Position numbers and translations under genes: made by a program. A model generated the notes under the pieces. That model saw only the letters and a program-made list of their open reading frames with translations. It ran no database searches and was not told the origin of the DNA. This document shows, one piece after another, positions 16,322-16,944 of a DNA stretch of 16,944 nucleotides. The DNA lies in NCBI GenBank assembly GCA_023386765.1, contig JAEWJD010000370.1:1-16944 (forward strand). The letters run 5' to 3'. The stretch is from Pseudomonadota bacterium (GTDB lineage Bacteria; Pseudomonadota; Gammaproteobacteria; Burkholderiales; Burkholderiaceae_B). Position 1 is the first letter of the stretch. Every line of letters starts with the position of its first letter.

Positions 16322-16341
16322 GGGCCGCGTCAACGCGGCCC
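16322..16341 (-). promoter_or_regulatory. Strong GC hairpin just upstream of the MFS start
   Basis: An 8-bp perfect stem (GGGCCGCG/CGCGGCCC) with a 4-base loop ends 9 bases before the MFS ATG. No U-tract follows (GCGATATTT). It could be a weak terminator behind pgsA or a leader structure limiting translation of the transporter. Confidence 0.4.
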
Positions 16342-16388
16342 CAGCAAGGTCTCCATTCGATGGCGGCCCGCAGCCACCACCCTCCATG

Positions 16389-16405
16389 GGCCGCTAGACG
16401 CGGCC
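16389..16405 (-). terminator. Second GC hairpin downstream of pgsA, weak terminator candidate
   Basis: GGCCGC-TAGAC-GCGGCC lies 35 bases after the pgsA stop. The minus strand has no T-run after it; the only T-rich stretch (TCTTTGTCT) is on the plus side, where no gene would need it. The assignment is weak. Confidence 0.25.
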
Positions 16406-16439
16406 TCTTTGTCTGTCGGGCTTTACCGCCCCGTGCGGT

Positions 16440-16944
16440 TCAACCCGCCTTCTCGCGGATGGCCGGCCAGGCACGCTGCAGGTAGTACAGCATGGACCAG
16501 ACCGTCAGGACAGCCGCCACCACGATGAGCACATTGCCCCAGATCCGGGTGCTCAGCCCGAACAGGGTTTGATCGTAGAGCAGGCAAGGAATCGCCACCA
16601 TCTGCGCGGCCGTCTTGAACTTGCCCAGCCAGTGCACGGCCACGCTGGCGCTGGCGCCAATCTTGGCCATCCATTCGCGCAGGGCGGAAATAGTGATTTC
16701 GCGGCCGATGATGATCAGCGAGATGAACGCATCCACCCGGCTCAGGTCCAGCAGCACGATGAGCGCTGCGCAGACCATCAGTTTGTCGGCCACCGGGTCC
16801 AGAAAGGCGCCGAACGCCGAGGTCTGGTTCCAGCGGCGCGCCAGCCAGCCATCGAACCAGTCTGTCAGCGCGGCCACGATGAAGGCGACGGCCGCCAACG
16901 TGTCGCGCACACTCACCGACAGCCAGGTATCGGGCAGGTAGAAC
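16440..16944 (-). CDS. pgsA: CDP-diacylglycerol-glycerol-3-phosphate 3-phosphatidyltransferase (PgsA), 5' end cut
   Basis: A membrane enzyme making phosphatidylglycerol phosphate from CDP-diacylglycerol and glycerol 3-phosphate, the committed step to phosphatidylglycerol and cardiolipin. The CDP-alcohol phosphotransferase motif DG-x2-AR-x8-G-x3-D-x3-D is complete in TDWFDGWLARRW with the continuation NQTSAFGAFLDPVADKLM. Other matches to E. coli PgsA are REITISALREWMA, VAVHWLGKFKTAAQMVA and VAAVLTVWSMLYYLQRA. The frame is open to the window edge: FYLPDTWLS precedes an in-frame GTG at 16916, and this matches E. coli VFYLPVTW, so the GTG is internal and about 20 N-terminal residues lie outside the window. 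Confidence 0.95.
   Translation of the reverse strand, partial: FYLPDTWLSVSVRDTLAAVAFIVAALTDWFDGWLARRWNQTSAFGAFLDPVADKLMVCAALIVLLDLSRVDAFISLIIIGREITISALREWMAKIGASASVAVHWLGKFKTAAQMVAIPCLLYDQTLFGLSTRIWGNVLIVVAAVLTVWSMLYYLQRAWPAIREKAG

Noticed and set aside
15653..16528. Plus-strand open frame across the MFS gene and the pgsA end
   Set aside because: It runs through two genes with clear membrane-protein sequences on the other strand and has a compositionally odd, basic product.
16914..16916. GTG as the true start of PgsA
   Set aside because: The frame continues upstream with FYLPDTWLS, matching E. coli PgsA, so the gene enters from outside the window.

Overview
The window looks like chromosomal DNA from a GC-rich betaproteobacterium, most likely Burkholderiales and probably the Alcaligenaceae (Bordetella/Achromobacter group). 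The basis is high-GC codon usage, a Bug-type (TctC) periplasmic binding protein without its own TctA/TctB, a long-form QueF, and a PgsA and isocitrate lyase of proteobacterial type. This is inference from protein character, not from a database search. No tRNA, rRNA, CRISPR array, insertion sequence or phage gene was seen. Gene order is compact, with start/stop overlaps inside operons.

Layout. (1) Positions 1-1648, minus strand: an ABC-2 exporter made of an ATPase (YadG type) and a permease (YadH type, cut by the window edge), joined by an ATGA overlap. (2) Positions 1756-6373: a biotin locus. bioA is on the minus strand and ends at a strong GC hairpin. Divergent from it is bioF, then a small BioH-like alpha/beta hydrolase, then one continuous frame encoding BioC fused to BioD. 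The fusion has an in-frame GTG with a good ribosome-binding site exactly at the domain junction. bioB is absent from the window. (3) Positions 6383-7827: an RhtA-type threonine/homoserine exporter divergent from an Lrp/AsnC regulator. (4) Positions 8073-12355: a LysR regulator facing a minus-strand operon of a DECR-like short-chain dehydrogenase, an AMP-forming acyl-CoA ligase and a Bug-type binding protein. The binding-protein gene is broken by an apparent 2-base loss in a GC run. A perfect 13-bp inverted repeat lies upstream of this operon. (5) Positions 12487-13873: isocitrate lyase (aceA) with a textbook intrinsic terminator. (6) Positions 13874-14188: an unusual AT-rich intergenic region. 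(7) Positions 14189-15031: queF. (8) Positions 15053-16312 and 16440-16944, minus strand: an MFS transporter and pgsA (cut at its 5' end).

How it works together. The biotin genes cover making free pimeloyl-ACP (BioC methylates malonyl-ACP, the esterase removes the methyl group) and then BioF, BioA and BioD steps to dethiobiotin. The SDR/ligase/Bug operon looks like uptake and CoA activation of an unknown organic acid, followed by an enoyl/dienoyl-CoA-type redox step; its products could feed acetyl-CoA to the glyoxylate shunt, but nothing in the sequence proves this link. The other genes are housekeeping: queuosine, phosphatidylglycerol and amino-acid export.

The most unusual points are the BioC-BioD fusion with a possible internal BioD start, the SDR with Trp where its family has the catalytic Tyr, the broken Bug gene, and two strong palindromes flanking transcription units. 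I did not find a convincing wholly new system.
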